Source of the DNA: Candidatus Flexifilum breve
Lineage (GTDB): Bacteria > Chloroflexota > Anaerolineae > Aggregatilineales > Phototrophicaceae
Length of the DNA stretch: 64,000 bases
Direction: 5' to 3'
Assembly: GCA_016717205.1 (NCBI GenBank)
Contig: JADKGC010000001.1
Span: 1,178,001 to 1,242,000 of the forward strand
The notes under the pieces were generated by a model. It saw only the letters and a list, made by a program, of their open reading frames with translations. It was not told the DNA's origin and searched no databases. This document shows positions 49,816 through 58,529 of this stretch, one piece after another; positions within the stretch are counted from its first letter, which is position 1; each line of letters begins with the position of its first letter. The position numbers were made by a program, and so were the translations under genes.

Positions 49816-51573
49816 ATGCAACTGAACAGTCTGCGTTTGAAGCTGATAGCAGCTTTCCTGCTGCTGGCGCTGATACCGCTCACCGCAACCGGGATCTACG
49901 GGCATTTTTTCACGAGTAATGCCCTGTCCGGTCAGGCGTTGGAACGGTCGATCAATCAGGTGCGCCTACAAGCGGAAAGCATCGACAGTGCGCTCAGTCA
50001 GGTGAAGGGCGACGCGATGTATTTGAGCGCGCTCCGCAGCCTGAATATGCTACGTCAGCAAAACCGCGCCGCTGATATTGAACTGTGGACACATGAAGTC
50101 GGGCAGGATTTTTTAGTACTGGCATCCGTCCGCCCGATGTACTACGCCGTCCGCTTGATCGGCACCGATGGCAACGAGCGCATCGGCGTCCGCGCCGACG
50201 ATGACCGCGTCCGCACGATCACCGATCTGCAGGATCGGAGCGGCGTCCCCTACTTTGAGGAAACGATGAAGCTCTCGGTGGACGGCGTGTATGTCTCACC
50301 GTTCCAGACGCAGGACACGTCGGGCGCGCCCTACATTCATTATGCGATTCGCCTGCCCGATGGAGTACTCGTGATCGACCTGCACGCGGGCTGGATGCTG
50401 CGCTCGCTCCCCGATGATCCCGGCGCGGACACATGGGCCATGGTCGATCAAGCAGGGCGTTTCCTCGTCTATCAAAGCGATGTCGAGCCGCAGAGCCTCT
50501 CCTCTGACATTCCAAATCTGCTCACCGGCGAACGCGGCACGCTCGAAACCACAGACAGCGTCTACATCTATGATACGGTGACGCCCGCCGATAACACCTT
50601 CTGGGTGATCTTCCGGCACACGCCGACCAGCATCCTCTATGAATCGGTCGATCACTTCTACCATATCGCTCTCTTTCTGGAGGCCATCGCCGTCACCGTC
50701 GCGATCGCACTGGCGATCATCATGAGCCGCGTGTTCGTTGAGCCGATCAAGCGCCTGCAAGAGATGACCTTCACCTTTGGGCGCGAGGGTCGAGCGCCGG
50801 AACTGCCAGACAACCCGCCCCACGACGAGATCGGGGAACTCACGCGCAGCTTCATTCATATGGCGGTTGAGCTGCAGAACAAGCGTATGATCGAGCACAA
50901 GCTAATCGAACGGCTGATCCGCGCGCAGGAAGAAGAGCGCAAGCTGCTCGCCTACGACCTGCACGACGGGCTGATTCAGCAGATGGTCGGCGCGCGCTTC
51001 TACCTGACGAGCTGCCGCGAAATCTGCCCGCACACCGCCATCGATGCGAAAACCGGGCTGGTGCGCGGCTGCGACGCGCTGAGCGAGGCGATCGTCGAAG
51101 GGCGGCGCATCATCGAAGGGCTGCGCCCGGCCACGCTCGACGATCTCGGCTTCACTGCCGCTATTCAGGAAATCGCCCAGCAGACCGCCCGCGCCGCCGG
51201 GTGGGAACTCACGCTTGACCTCTCGCCGCTGCCCGCCGAACCAGAGAAGACCGTCGCAGTGACCCTCTTCCGCATTGCGCAGGAAGCGCTCAATAACGCG
51301 CGCAAGCATGCGAAGGCGCGGCACGTCCGCGTGACTCTGCACAACGGCGATGGCATCACGCTGGAAATCGCCGACGATGGTCTCGGCTTCAACCCGAAAG
51401 CACTGGTGGGCGAAGGCCGCGGTTTAGGCATCACCACCATGCACGAACGCGCCAGCCTGCTCAATGGCCGCTGCGACCTGCACAGTCAACCGGGGTCGGG
51501 CACGCGCGTCCATATTTTCGTCCCGTGTGACCCGCACCATACCCCTGAGCCAGTAGAAAAGGAAAGTGTATGA
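49816..51573 (+). CDS. Membrane sensor histidine kinase (NarX/DegS class)
   Basis: 585 residues. A membrane helix at 8-28, an external sensor (about 35-280, cache-like), a second helix (285-305), HAMP (305-357), and a HisKA_3 domain with AYDLHDGLIQQ (phospho-His near 380). The ATPase part has EALNNARKHAKA (N-box) and ADDGLGFN, GLGITTM. After the phospho-His the dimerisation helices contain an unusual set of Cys: SCREICPH and, 15 residues on, RGCDAL. AGAGGAG precedes the ATG; it overlaps its regulator by 4 nt. Position between ccm and the multihaem operon suggests control of respiration. Confidence 0.9.
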   Translation: MQLNSLRLKLIAAFLLLALIPLTATGIYGHFFTSNALSGQALERSINQVRLQAESIDSALSQVKGDAMYLSALRSLNMLRQQNRAADIELWTHEVGQDFLVLASVRPMYYAVRLIGTDGNERIGVRADDDRVRTITDLQDRSGVPYFEETMKLSVDGVYVSPFQTQDTSGAPYIHYAIRLPDGVLVIDLHAGWMLRSLPDDPGADTWAMVDQAGRFLVYQSDVEPQSLSSDIPNLLTGERGTLETTDSVYIYDTVTPADNTFWVIFRHTPTSILYESVDHFYHIALFLEAIAVTVAIALAIIMSRVFVEPIKRLQEMTFTFGREGRAPELPDNPPHDEIGELTRSFIHMAVELQNKRMIEHKLIERLIRAQEEERKLLAYDLHDGLIQQMVGARFYLTSCREICPHTAIDAKTGLVRGCDALSEAIVEGRRIIEGLRPATLDDLGFTAAIQEIAQQTARAAGWELTLDLSPLPAEPEKTVAVTLFRIAQEALNNARKHAKARHVRVTLHNGDGITLEIADDGLGFNPKALVGEGRGLGITTMHERASLLNGRCDLHSQPGSGTRVHIFVPCDPHHTPEPVEKESV

Positions 51574-52250
51574 CGACGCCCACCGGTGAAAAGACCATTC
51601 GCGCGGCTATCGTCGACGATCACGGCATCGTGCGGCAGGGTTTGCGGGCGCTGCTCACCCGCCCCGGCATCGAAGTCGTCGGCGAGGCGGAGAGCGGCAA
51701 TGCCGCCATTCAGCTCGCGGAAACGCTGCATCCCGATGTGATGCTGCTCGACATTCGCATGAAAGATGGGGACGGCTTACAGAGCCTGCCCAATATCAAA
51801 GCCGTATCGCCGCAAACCAGCGTCATCATCCTGACGACCTACGCCAACCCGGCCTACCTCGCGCGAGCGATCAGCGGAGGGGCGGCGGGCTACCTATCAA
51901 AGGAAACCGACCCGGATCAGATTGTGCGGGCGGTGCGCGCGGCGGCGGCGGGCGACGACCTGATCGACCGGACGCTGCTGCTGGCAGCGCTCTCCCACGC
52001 GGCGTCCGATTCCACGCCGCCGCCAACCGATCTCGACGGCTCGGATGTGACGATTGAGCCGCTCTCTGAACGCGAATCCGACGTGCTGCGCCTGATGGTG
52101 CAAGGCTTCTCCAACAGCGTGATCGCGGAGACGCTCACCATCAGCCTGCCGACCGTCAAAACGCATGTGCAGCATATTTTGCAGAAGCTCCACGTGTCAG
52201 ATCGCACACAGGCGGCCCTGCTCGCCATGCGCCTGAAGCTGGTGGAGTAA
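51570..52250 (+). CDS. NarL/FixJ-family response regulator
   Basis: 226 residues. Receiver domain with AAIVDDHGIVRQGL and phospho-acceptor Asp in VMLLDIRMKDGDGL, plus Lys in YLSKETD. A 30-residue linker leads to a LuxR-type helix-turn-helix (LSERESDVLRLMVQGFSNSVIAETLTISLPTVKTHV). Cognate partner of the upstream kinase; a likely target is the multihaem operon 240 bp downstream or the ccm promoter. Confidence 0.93.
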   Translation: MTTPTGEKTIRAAIVDDHGIVRQGLRALLTRPGIEVVGEAESGNAAIQLAETLHPDVMLLDIRMKDGDGLQSLPNIKAVSPQTSVIILTTYANPAYLARAISGGAAGYLSKETDPDQIVRAVRAAAAGDDLIDRTLLLAALSHAASDSTPPPTDLDGSDVTIEPLSERESDVLRLMVQGFSNSVIAETLTISLPTVKTHVQHILQKLHVSDRTQAALLAMRLKLVE

Positions 52251-52252
52251 AA

Positions 52253-52342
52253 CCTCACCCCTGCCCCTCTCCGAACGGAGAGGGGTTTATAGCGACTCTT
52301 TGTCTTCCCCTCTCCCGTGGGAGAGGGGAGTGAGGGGTGAGG
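52253..52342. repeat. GAGAGGGG-class palindromic repeat
   Basis: Two hairpins (CCCCTCTCCG..CGGAGAGGGG at 52264-52285, CCCCTCTCCC..GGGAGAGGGG at 52307-52328) are enclosed by CCTCACCCC and GGGGTGAGG ends. They follow the regulator stop directly and may limit read-through. Confidence 0.6.
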
Positions 52343-52372
52343 CTGGAGCATAACCGATTTTCGAACGGAAGC

Positions 52373-52457
52373 CTTGTGAACATTAACGGAAATCATACTG
52401 GGGAACGATCCCGGTTCATCCCCGTGAACGATTACAAACGGGCAGCGTGGGGGGACA
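52373..52457 (+). promoter_or_regulatory. Putative promoter region of the multihaem operon
   Basis: TTGTGA (52373-52378) with a weak TACTGG downstream is the best promoter-like pair. GGGGAAC..GTTC-AT-CCCC (52400-52423) is an imperfect inverted repeat and a candidate regulator site. Confidence is low. Confidence 0.3.
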
Positions 52458-52493
52458 ATGAGTAGTGTCCGTAACATCTCGGAGTGGGGGCGC

Positions 52494-52856
52494 ATGAAGC
52501 GCGTACAATATGGTCTCTCCCTTGTCGGTGGCATGGTCGCCCTGGTGGGCGCGGTGCTGCTGTCCGCGGTGTCCATCCCCCGGTTTCTCCACGAACTTCC
52601 CTCTGAGCAACCCGAGGCCGTCTATGCGGCCACTGATGGCTGTTACACCTGTCACATTGACGCCGACAGCCTGTGGTCCGATGACCTCACCCCCCGTGTG
52701 ATCGAAGACGCGGTGATCAACCCTCACGCCGCCACCATTACGGACGCGCTCCCCATCGGTGAAGATGGCGATTCTCTCGCCTATCGCGTCGCCGGTGTCG
52801 AGATTTCCATGTCGCCAAACTATCGTTTCGGCACGTACCAAGGCAGTCTTCCATGA
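52494..52856 (+). CDS. Small membrane-anchored monohaem cytochrome c
   Basis: 120 residues from the ATG at 52494, preceded by GGAG and giving a proper membrane anchor (MKRVQYGLSLVGGMVALVGAV). An upstream ATG at 52458 would add 12 residues. One haem motif, CYTCH, lies after the anchor. The rest is short and has no recognisable domain. It overlaps the octahaem gene by 4 nt, so it is probably a subunit or electron carrier of the same complex. Confidence 0.75.
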   Translation: MKRVQYGLSLVGGMVALVGAVLLSAVSIPRFLHELPSEQPEAVYAATDGCYTCHIDADSLWSDDLTPRVIEDAVINPHAATITDALPIGEDGDSLAYRVAGVEISMSPNYRFGTYQGSLP

Positions 52857-54286
52857 ACAGACTTAAACTACTTACCCTGACAGGCATCATCCTGCTCGTC
52901 GCCGGGTTCAGCCTGCTGGCCATCAACAGCCAGCCCGCGACCGCACAAGACGAACCGCCTGATTATGTTGGTTCCAGCGAATGCTCCGATTGTCACCGCG
53001 ACCTCGTGCGCGTCCATGATGATACGGCGCACGCCCGCACGCTCACCGATGATGAAGACGCGATCCTCGCCAGCTTTGACGCTGGCGACGACGTGCGCAC
53101 CGTGCAGTTCCCCGGCGAAGATGCCGCCCGCCCGTTCACTGAGGATGATGTGGCGTTCGTCGTCGGCACGGGCAAATATGTGCAGCGCTACCTCTACGAA
53201 GTCGACCGCAACGAGTACCGCGTGCTCCCGGCGGAATGGGATGTGGCCGCGGGTGCGTGGCGCGCGCTCACGCTCGCCGACTCGTGGGAAGACCCCGCGT
53301 ACGACTGGGAACAGAGCTGTGCCTACTGCCATGTGACGGGCTATAACTTCGAACGCGACCGCTGGGAAGATGACGGCGTGTACTGCGAAGCCTGCCACGG
53401 CGGCGGCGAAAATCACGTCGAGGAAGCGCGCGACGCAGGGCGTAACCCATCTGACGAAGAACTGACGACGATCCGCGCGGCGATTCAGCCCGGCACGGAC
53501 TCGCAGGTGTGCGGTCAGTGCCACAGCCGCGGAACCAGCGCCGATGGTCGTCCGTACCCGGTCGGCTACTACCCCGGCGCAACCCTCACCGACACGTTCA
53601 CGCTCGTCACCCTCACGCAAACCGACCACTGGTGGGCGTCCGGTCACGCGCGGCAGATGAACATGCAGTACAACGAGTGGGTCGGCTCGGCGCACGCGCA
53701 GAACGAAACCGACTGCACCGACTGCCACAACCCGCACACCGAAGAAACCTTCCCGGATCAACTAGTGATGGATGGCTACGCGCTGTGCACAAGCTGCCAC
53801 AACCAGAGCCCGGCGCAAGGTGACCCCGACCCGGTGCGAGAGATGTGGGAAGGCCTGCCCGTCATCGATCAAGTTGTGGCGGAACCGGGCATCCACTACC
53901 TCGCCGAAGATGGTCCCACCTGCGCGACCTGCCACACGGTCACGGTGCCTGTTGATGGCGGTGGCGACCGCGTCAGCCATGCGCTCCAGCCGATCACGCC
54001 CGCCGTCGCGCTGACCGAGGCCGCGCTGCAGGATAGCTGCACAGGCTGTCACACCGAAGTCAGTTCGCCCGCGCTCATGCAGGAACTGATCGACGACATT
54101 CAAAATAACACGCACACGCGCATCGACACGGCACGCGCCGCTATCACCGACACGACTCCGGCGTGGGTGATCACCGCGCTCGATTTCGTGGAACGCGACG
54201 GCAGCTACGGCATCCATAACTATGCCTACTCTGACGCGCTCCTCGATGCGGTCTACGAAGCCCTGAACTTGTACGCGGCGCAGTAA
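52853..54286 (+). CDS. Octahaem c-type cytochrome
   Basis: 477 residues with a signal peptide (about 1-31) and eight CxxCH motifs: CSDCH, CAYCH, CEACH, CGQCH, CTDCH, CTSCH, CATCH, CTGCH. The start YVGSSECSDCH followed by a distant His resembles the cytochrome c554 domain, also found in octahaem reductases and hydroxylamine oxidoreductases. There is no CxxCK, so it is not a classic NrfA-like nitrite reductase, and no C-terminal membrane helix is obvious. It may be a catalytic or electron-conducting subunit, located outside the membrane. Function is not known. Confidence 0.85.
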   Translation: MNRLKLLTLTGIILLVAGFSLLAINSQPATAQDEPPDYVGSSECSDCHRDLVRVHDDTAHARTLTDDEDAILASFDAGDDVRTVQFPGEDAARPFTEDDVAFVVGTGKYVQRYLYEVDRNEYRVLPAEWDVAAGAWRALTLADSWEDPAYDWEQSCAYCHVTGYNFERDRWEDDGVYCEACHGGGENHVEEARDAGRNPSDEELTTIRAAIQPGTDSQVCGQCHSRGTSADGRPYPVGYYPGATLTDTFTLVTLTQTDHWWASGHARQMNMQYNEWVGSAHAQNETDCTDCHNPHTEETFPDQLVMDGYALCTSCHNQSPAQGDPDPVREMWEGLPVIDQVVAEPGIHYLAEDGPTCATCHTVTVPVDGGGDRVSHALQPITPAVALTEAALQDSCTGCHTEVSSPALMQELIDDIQNNTHTRIDTARAAITDTTPAWVITALDFVERDGSYGIHNYAYSDALLDAVYEALNLYAAQ

Positions 54287-54299
54287 CGGAGAACTTGCC

Positions 54300-55487
54300 A
54301 TGTCTGCTACCAAACGCTCGTGGATTATCGCCCTCGTCGGCATCGGCCTCACACTGATCGCCGCCGGGTTGTCGCCGCTCCTGATCGCGCAAGCCCAGGA
54401 AGCGACCCCGGAGCCGACGCCCGATGCGACGCCCATAATCACCGAGATTTATGATCTGGAACCGATATCCGAAATAACCGGCAACAACAGTTACTGCCTC
54501 GTGTGTCACAGCCAGCCGTGGCAAACGGTCACGCTCGGCGACGGCACAATCCAGAACCTGTATGTCGACCCGAACACCGTCCATGACTCGGTGCACGGCG
54601 CGGGTAACCCGCAGGGGGAACTCGGCTGCACCGACTGCCACGGTCAGGAAGCCTTCCCGCACAACAACCCATCGCCCGCCAACAGCCGCGAATACGCCAT
54701 TTACGCCGTGTCACTGTGCGGCCGCTGCCACGCCGACAAAGTCGCTGAACTGGAAAACGGTCTGCACGAACGCGCGATTCTCTCTGGCAATACGGAAGCC
54801 GCCGTGTGCACCGACTGTCACGGTTCGCACGCCGTGCAGCCCGTCGTCGAACAACCCGAATTGATCGCCGGGGTGTGCGGCGACTGCCACGATAACACGC
54901 TCGACGAATGGCGCGTAAGCGCACACAATGAAATCGGCCCGCTCGGCTGCGCGACCTGTCACTCACCGCACAGCCAACAGCTCCGCGCTGGCAATGACAG
55001 CAATGAGTTGTGCACCAACTGCCACGACAACGTCGAAGATCGCTTCATTCACGGCGTGCACTGGGGTGAAGACGCGGCGGATCCTGTCGCCTGCGTGGAC
55101 TGTCACATGTACACGGGCGAACCCGACGGCAGCGCGGTCTTGATTTCCGATACCGTCTCCGTGTTCGACCTGCAAACGGGTCACACCATGAAGATGAGCG
55201 CGACCCCCTGTACCACCTGTCACGAAGACATGGTCGCCAGCGGGGAATGGGCGCAGCTCATGGCGGATCGCACGGTGGTGGTCGAAATGGCGCCAACCAA
55301 CGAACCCGGCGCAGTCGCCAGTGAAAACGAGCTGGAAGCTGCCGTCGAAGAAAGCGCGCAAACGAGCTATGTTCCGCTGCTGCAAGGCTTGATCCTCGGC
55401 CTCGGCTTTGGCGTGACCTTTGCCGCTGTGTTCATCGCGCGGGGCAACCGTGCGGCTCAATCGTCCAAGCCGGATAAGTCCGAATAA
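54300..55487 (+). CDS. Nonahaem c-type cytochrome with C-terminal membrane anchor
   Basis: 395 residues with an N-terminal signal or anchor, nine CxxCH motifs (CLVCH, CTDCH, CGRCH, CTDCH, CGDCH, CATCH, CTNCH, CVDCH, CTTCH) and a membrane helix near the end (LLQGLILGLGFGVTFAAVF). GGAGA precedes the ATG. The haem spacing looks like NapC/NrfH or decahaem-type nanowire modules rather than a compact enzyme. Likely links the Fe-S/NrfD pair with the octahaem protein. Confidence 0.85.
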   Translation: MSATKRSWIIALVGIGLTLIAAGLSPLLIAQAQEATPEPTPDATPIITEIYDLEPISEITGNNSYCLVCHSQPWQTVTLGDGTIQNLYVDPNTVHDSVHGAGNPQGELGCTDCHGQEAFPHNNPSPANSREYAIYAVSLCGRCHADKVAELENGLHERAILSGNTEAAVCTDCHGSHAVQPVVEQPELIAGVCGDCHDNTLDEWRVSAHNEIGPLGCATCHSPHSQQLRAGNDSNELCTNCHDNVEDRFIHGVHWGEDAADPVACVDCHMYTGEPDGSAVLISDTVSVFDLQTGHTMKMSATPCTTCHEDMVASGEWAQLMADRTVVVEMAPTNEPGAVASENELEAAVEESAQTSYVPLLQGLILGLGFGVTFAAVFIARGNRAAQSSKPDKSE

Positions 55488-55498
55488 GGATGGCGCGT

Positions 55499-56338
55499 AT
55501 GTCTCAAACGCCAACACCTCCGCGTGAGGAAAAAGCGGCCAAGCTGAATATCCTTTCGCGCCGCGAATTCATGACCTTGCTGATCGGCGGCGGCGCGAGC
55601 CTCGTGCTCGCGGCGACGCTCGCCGAACCGCTCGACACCTTCGCGCGCGACATATTGCAGAACCGCGCGACCGCGCCCCACGGCGGCGACTCAAATTATC
55701 ATTGGGGCATGGTGATCGACCTGAGCAAATGCATCGGCTGCGATTATTGTGTCTGGGCGTGCCAAGCAACCAACGACACGGCCGACGACATGCGCTGGAA
55801 CATCCACATTGTCGATCAGACGCCGCTCGGCGACACCTTCCACGTCACCCGCCCGTGCCTGCACTGCCAGCACGCGCCATGCGTCGAAGTGTGCCCGGTC
55901 GGCGCGACCTACCACCGCCACGACGGCCTCGTCGCGATGGACTACGCCAAGTGCATCGGCTGCCGCTACTGCCAGACGGCGTGTCCCTACGGCGCGCGCC
56001 AGTTCAACTGGTTTGAGCGCACCGATGTCAACACCAAAACGCCGGAATGGGGCGAATCGGAAGTCACCCGCCGCCCGCGCGGCGTGGTCGAGAAATGCAC
56101 GTTCTGCGTGCATCGCATCGACGCCGGGCTGGCCAACGGCCTGATGCCCGGTGTGGACGAAGCGGCAACGCCCGCATGCGTGAACATCTGCCCGGTGAAC
56201 GCGCGGCACTTCGGCAACCTGAATGACCCGGACAGCACAGTCTCGCGGATCATCGCCTCCCAGCCGACGCTGCGCCTGCGCGAAGACCTCGGCACCGATC
56301 CCAGCGTTTACTATATTCCGCCGGAAGGATTAGTCTAA
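55499..56338 (+). CDS. Tat-exported four-cluster ferredoxin subunit (NrfC/HybA/DmsB type)
   Basis: 279 residues. A twin-arginine signal, LSRREFMTLLIGGG, precedes four Cys groups (CIGCDYCVWAC, CLHCQHAPCVEVC, CIGCRYCQTAC, CTFCVHRI...CVNIC) for four [4Fe-4S] clusters. It passes electrons between the NrfD membrane subunit and the cytochromes on the outside. I chose ATG 55499 because AAGGA lies 8 nt upstream; the ATG at 55490 overlaps that site. Its stop overlaps the nrfD start. Confidence 0.92.
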   Translation: MSQTPTPPREEKAAKLNILSRREFMTLLIGGGASLVLAATLAEPLDTFARDILQNRATAPHGGDSNYHWGMVIDLSKCIGCDYCVWACQATNDTADDMRWNIHIVDQTPLGDTFHVTRPCLHCQHAPCVEVCPVGATYHRHDGLVAMDYAKCIGCRYCQTACPYGARQFNWFERTDVNTKTPEWGESEVTRRPRGVVEKCTFCVHRIDAGLANGLMPGVDEAATPACVNICPVNARHFGNLNDPDSTVSRIIASQPTLRLREDLGTDPSVYYIPPEGLV

Positions 56339-57630
56339 TGGCTACAGTCACACATCCGGTTGCGGCTGCCCCCATCCCCGCCCCGCCGAAGCGGAAAGGC
56401 TTCTCGCCGCTGTTCCTCGGTTGGATGGCGTTCCTTGTGGTCATGCTGGCGGTCGGGTTGTACAGCGGTTTGCAGGTGCTGATCAACGGCCTCGGCGTGT
56501 CCAATCTCTCCGACGAACTGCCGTGGGGCTTGTGGATCACCGTTGACCTCTCGTCCATCGGGTTAGGCGCAGGCGCGTTCACCCTGTCCGCAGCAGTCTA
56601 TCTCTTCGGTCTGCGCCGCTATGAGGCGATTGCCCGTGCCGCCGTGCTCGTCGGCTTGCTCGGCTACTCGTCGGCGATGATCGCGCTGTTCATCGACATC
56701 GGGCGCTTTGACCGCTTCTATCACCCGATCATCTACTGGAACGTCCACTCGGTGTTGTGGGAAATCACGATGTGCGTGATCCTCTACTCCACCGTGCTCG
56801 TCACCGAGCTCGTGCCCATCATCGTCGAAAGCACGCCGCTCAAGAAGTTCAAGGTGCTCAACTGGCTGGCGCATGTGCTGCATCGCATCATGCCCGTGGC
56901 GGCGACGCTCGGCATGGGCTTGTCGCTGCTGCATCAGTCATCGCTCGGCGCGACCTACGGCATCCTGACGGCGCGTCCGTTCTGGTATTCGCCGTCCGCG
57001 CCGGTGCTGTTCATCCTCTCGGCGATTGCGGCGGGCGTTTCGCTCACCATTCTGGTGACGATCCTCTCTGGCAAGCTGATGCGGCGTGAACAAGTCCCGA
57101 ACGACATCCTTGAAAACGTGGCCAAGTTCGCGGGCATCATGTGCCTCGCCTACCTGTACCTCAAGTTGTGGAGCTGGGCGGCGACCAACTACTACAGCTA
57201 CGTGCCCGAACAGCAGCTCGGCGTGGAAATCCTCGCGCAGAACACGCCCTACAACTTCACCTTCTGGTTTGGCGAAGTCTTGTTCGGCGCACTGGTTCCG
57301 GCGATGTTCTTCCTGTGGGGTCGCCTACGCCGCAACCGCTACGCGCTGATCATCGCCGCGCTGATGGTGATCGCCGGGTTAGTGATCAACCGCTGGAACA
57401 TGACGCTCTCCGGTTTCGTCATTCCGCTCGACTGGTCGCCCGGCGTGAGTCAGGTGTTCCCAATTAACCAGTACCAACCCGCGCTCGTCGAATGGGGCGT
57501 GGCGATTGGCATCGTCGGCTACGCGTGGACGGCGTTCACGCTCGGCGTGCGCTTCCTCCGCCTCTACCCGGATGCCCGTGATCTGAAATCGGGTGAAAAA
57601 GTCTTCCCATCCGAAGAACACGTTCACTGA
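56338..57630 (+). CDS. nrfD: NrfD/HybB-type quinone-interacting membrane subunit
   Basis: 430 residues with about ten membrane helices (PF03916 type). WGLWITVDLSSIGLGAGAF, the HVLHRIMPVAATLGMGLSLLHQSSLG segment and NRWNMTLSGF are typical of HybB/ActC-like members. It exchanges electrons with menaquinol/quinone in the membrane, and carries no haem itself. Last gene of the complex; a terminator follows. Confidence 0.9.
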   Translation: MATVTHPVAAAPIPAPPKRKGFSPLFLGWMAFLVVMLAVGLYSGLQVLINGLGVSNLSDELPWGLWITVDLSSIGLGAGAFTLSAAVYLFGLRRYEAIARAAVLVGLLGYSSAMIALFIDIGRFDRFYHPIIYWNVHSVLWEITMCVILYSTVLVTELVPIIVESTPLKKFKVLNWLAHVLHRIMPVAATLGMGLSLLHQSSLGATYGILTARPFWYSPSAPVLFILSAIAAGVSLTILVTILSGKLMRREQVPNDILENVAKFAGIMCLAYLYLKLWSWAATNYYSYVPEQQLGVEILAQNTPYNFTFWFGEVLFGALVPAMFFLWGRLRRNRYALIIAALMVIAGLVINRWNMTLSGFVIPLDWSPGVSQVFPINQYQPALVEWGVAIGIVGYAWTAFTLGVRFLRLYPDARDLKSGEKVFPSEEHVH

Positions 57631-57653
57631 GCAGCCTTGAAGTACCAAAATGA

Positions 57654-57678
57654 GGACGAGCCCAAGCTCGTCCTTTTT
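57654..57678 (+). terminator. Terminator of the multihaem complex operon
   Basis: GGACGAGC (57654-57661) pairs with GCTCGTCC (57666-57673) around CCAA, followed by TTTTTG. Same core as the GGACGAG repeat class. Confidence 0.8.
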
Positions 57679-57829
57679 GTTTCCGGTGCGCAAGGAATTT
57701 CCTTTCCAGAGATGCGAGCAACATATCGTAATCTTTTTTGTAATCCTATCACCTCGTGTTCATCTGCTTCTCATGGCTGTCCCCTAAGATAGGCACATCG
57801 TAACACTTGACGGAAGTAGGGAGGACATC

Positions 57830-58045
57830 ATGTCCAACAGTCCAACTTGGGATCAAATCAAGGGTGCGTGGAAACAGATCAGCGGGAAGATTCGCGAAGA
57901 ATGGGGCGAATTCACCGATGACGAAATCATGGAGATGAACGGCGAGCGCGATCAGCTTGTCGGGAAGATCCAGCAGAAATACGGCATGGCACGCGAAGAT
58001 GCACAGCGTGAGGTCGACAACTGGTCCCGGCGCGTGCGCTGGTAA
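57830..58045 (+). CDS. CsbD family stress protein
   Basis: 71 residues matching CsbD-like proteins, with the typical start WDQIKGAWKQISGKIREEWGE and the GERDQLVGKIQQKYG core. They are small, acidic and helical, induced under general stress; the molecular role is not known. GGGAGGA lies before the ATG. Its own terminator follows, so it is monocistronic. The partner-switching operon could in principle govern it, but no promoter motif was confirmed. Confidence 0.9.
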   Translation: MSNSPTWDQIKGAWKQISGKIREEWGEFTDDEIMEMNGERDQLVGKIQQKYGMAREDAQREVDNWSRRVRW

Positions 58046-58066
58046 CCACAAGCACGTGAAACAGAC

Positions 58067-58093
58067 AAAGGGGCGCGGTGTGTGCCCCTTTTT
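58067..58093 (+). terminator. Terminator of csbD-like gene
   Basis: AAAGGGGC (58067-58074) pairs with GCCCCTTT (58084-58091), and the T run goes on to 58093. Confidence 0.8.
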
Positions 58094-58529
58094 GATTCCC
58101 CGGGACAGGTCGCCGACTATCGATTAAGCCGCGTTGGACGCAGCGGCCATTATTGGGGTTCACCGGGATAATTTCTAAGCCAATGACCGTTTGTCAGCCA
58201 AAGGCCAAGGCCGGCCAGTAAGTGCGGAGAATGCCGTGAAAACGAGTTACCTGTCGGTCTTGGGCTTTTGCGGACGCGATCAATCGCGTCCCTACACAAC
58301 CACGCTTTTCTCGTAGGGACGCAATGAATTGCGTCCGCTGTCCCCCAAAAGACTCTATGCTACGGAGCGATTGGCCTGCCTTGGCCTGTTTTATCGGATT
58401 TCGGACTCTGGCTTAGGTCTTGTCGAATACCTGCATTAACTGATCCTTGTCGTCACTGGTACTTAAGGTGACTTGTCAAGCATTTTTACCTCGGTATCAT
58501 CAAATAAATGAAGATTGTAAAGGTAGCTT
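58094..58529. repeat. Intergenic region holding structured repeat copy B
   Basis: No gene is seen in 436 bp. Copy B of the long repeat spans 58213-58376, bounded by GGCCA...TTGGCC arms. Its core is the paired GCGGACGC palindromes (58269-58294 and 58313-58338). The rest of the gap shows no strong motif apart from AAAGGT before the 58530 ATG. Confidence 0.6.

Noticed and set aside
52853..54286. Octahaem protein as a NrfA-like or hydroxylamine oxidoreductase enzyme
   Set aside because: No CxxCK site and no cross-link Tyr could be placed by eye, so I do not assign an enzyme name; only the haem count and c554-like start are supported.
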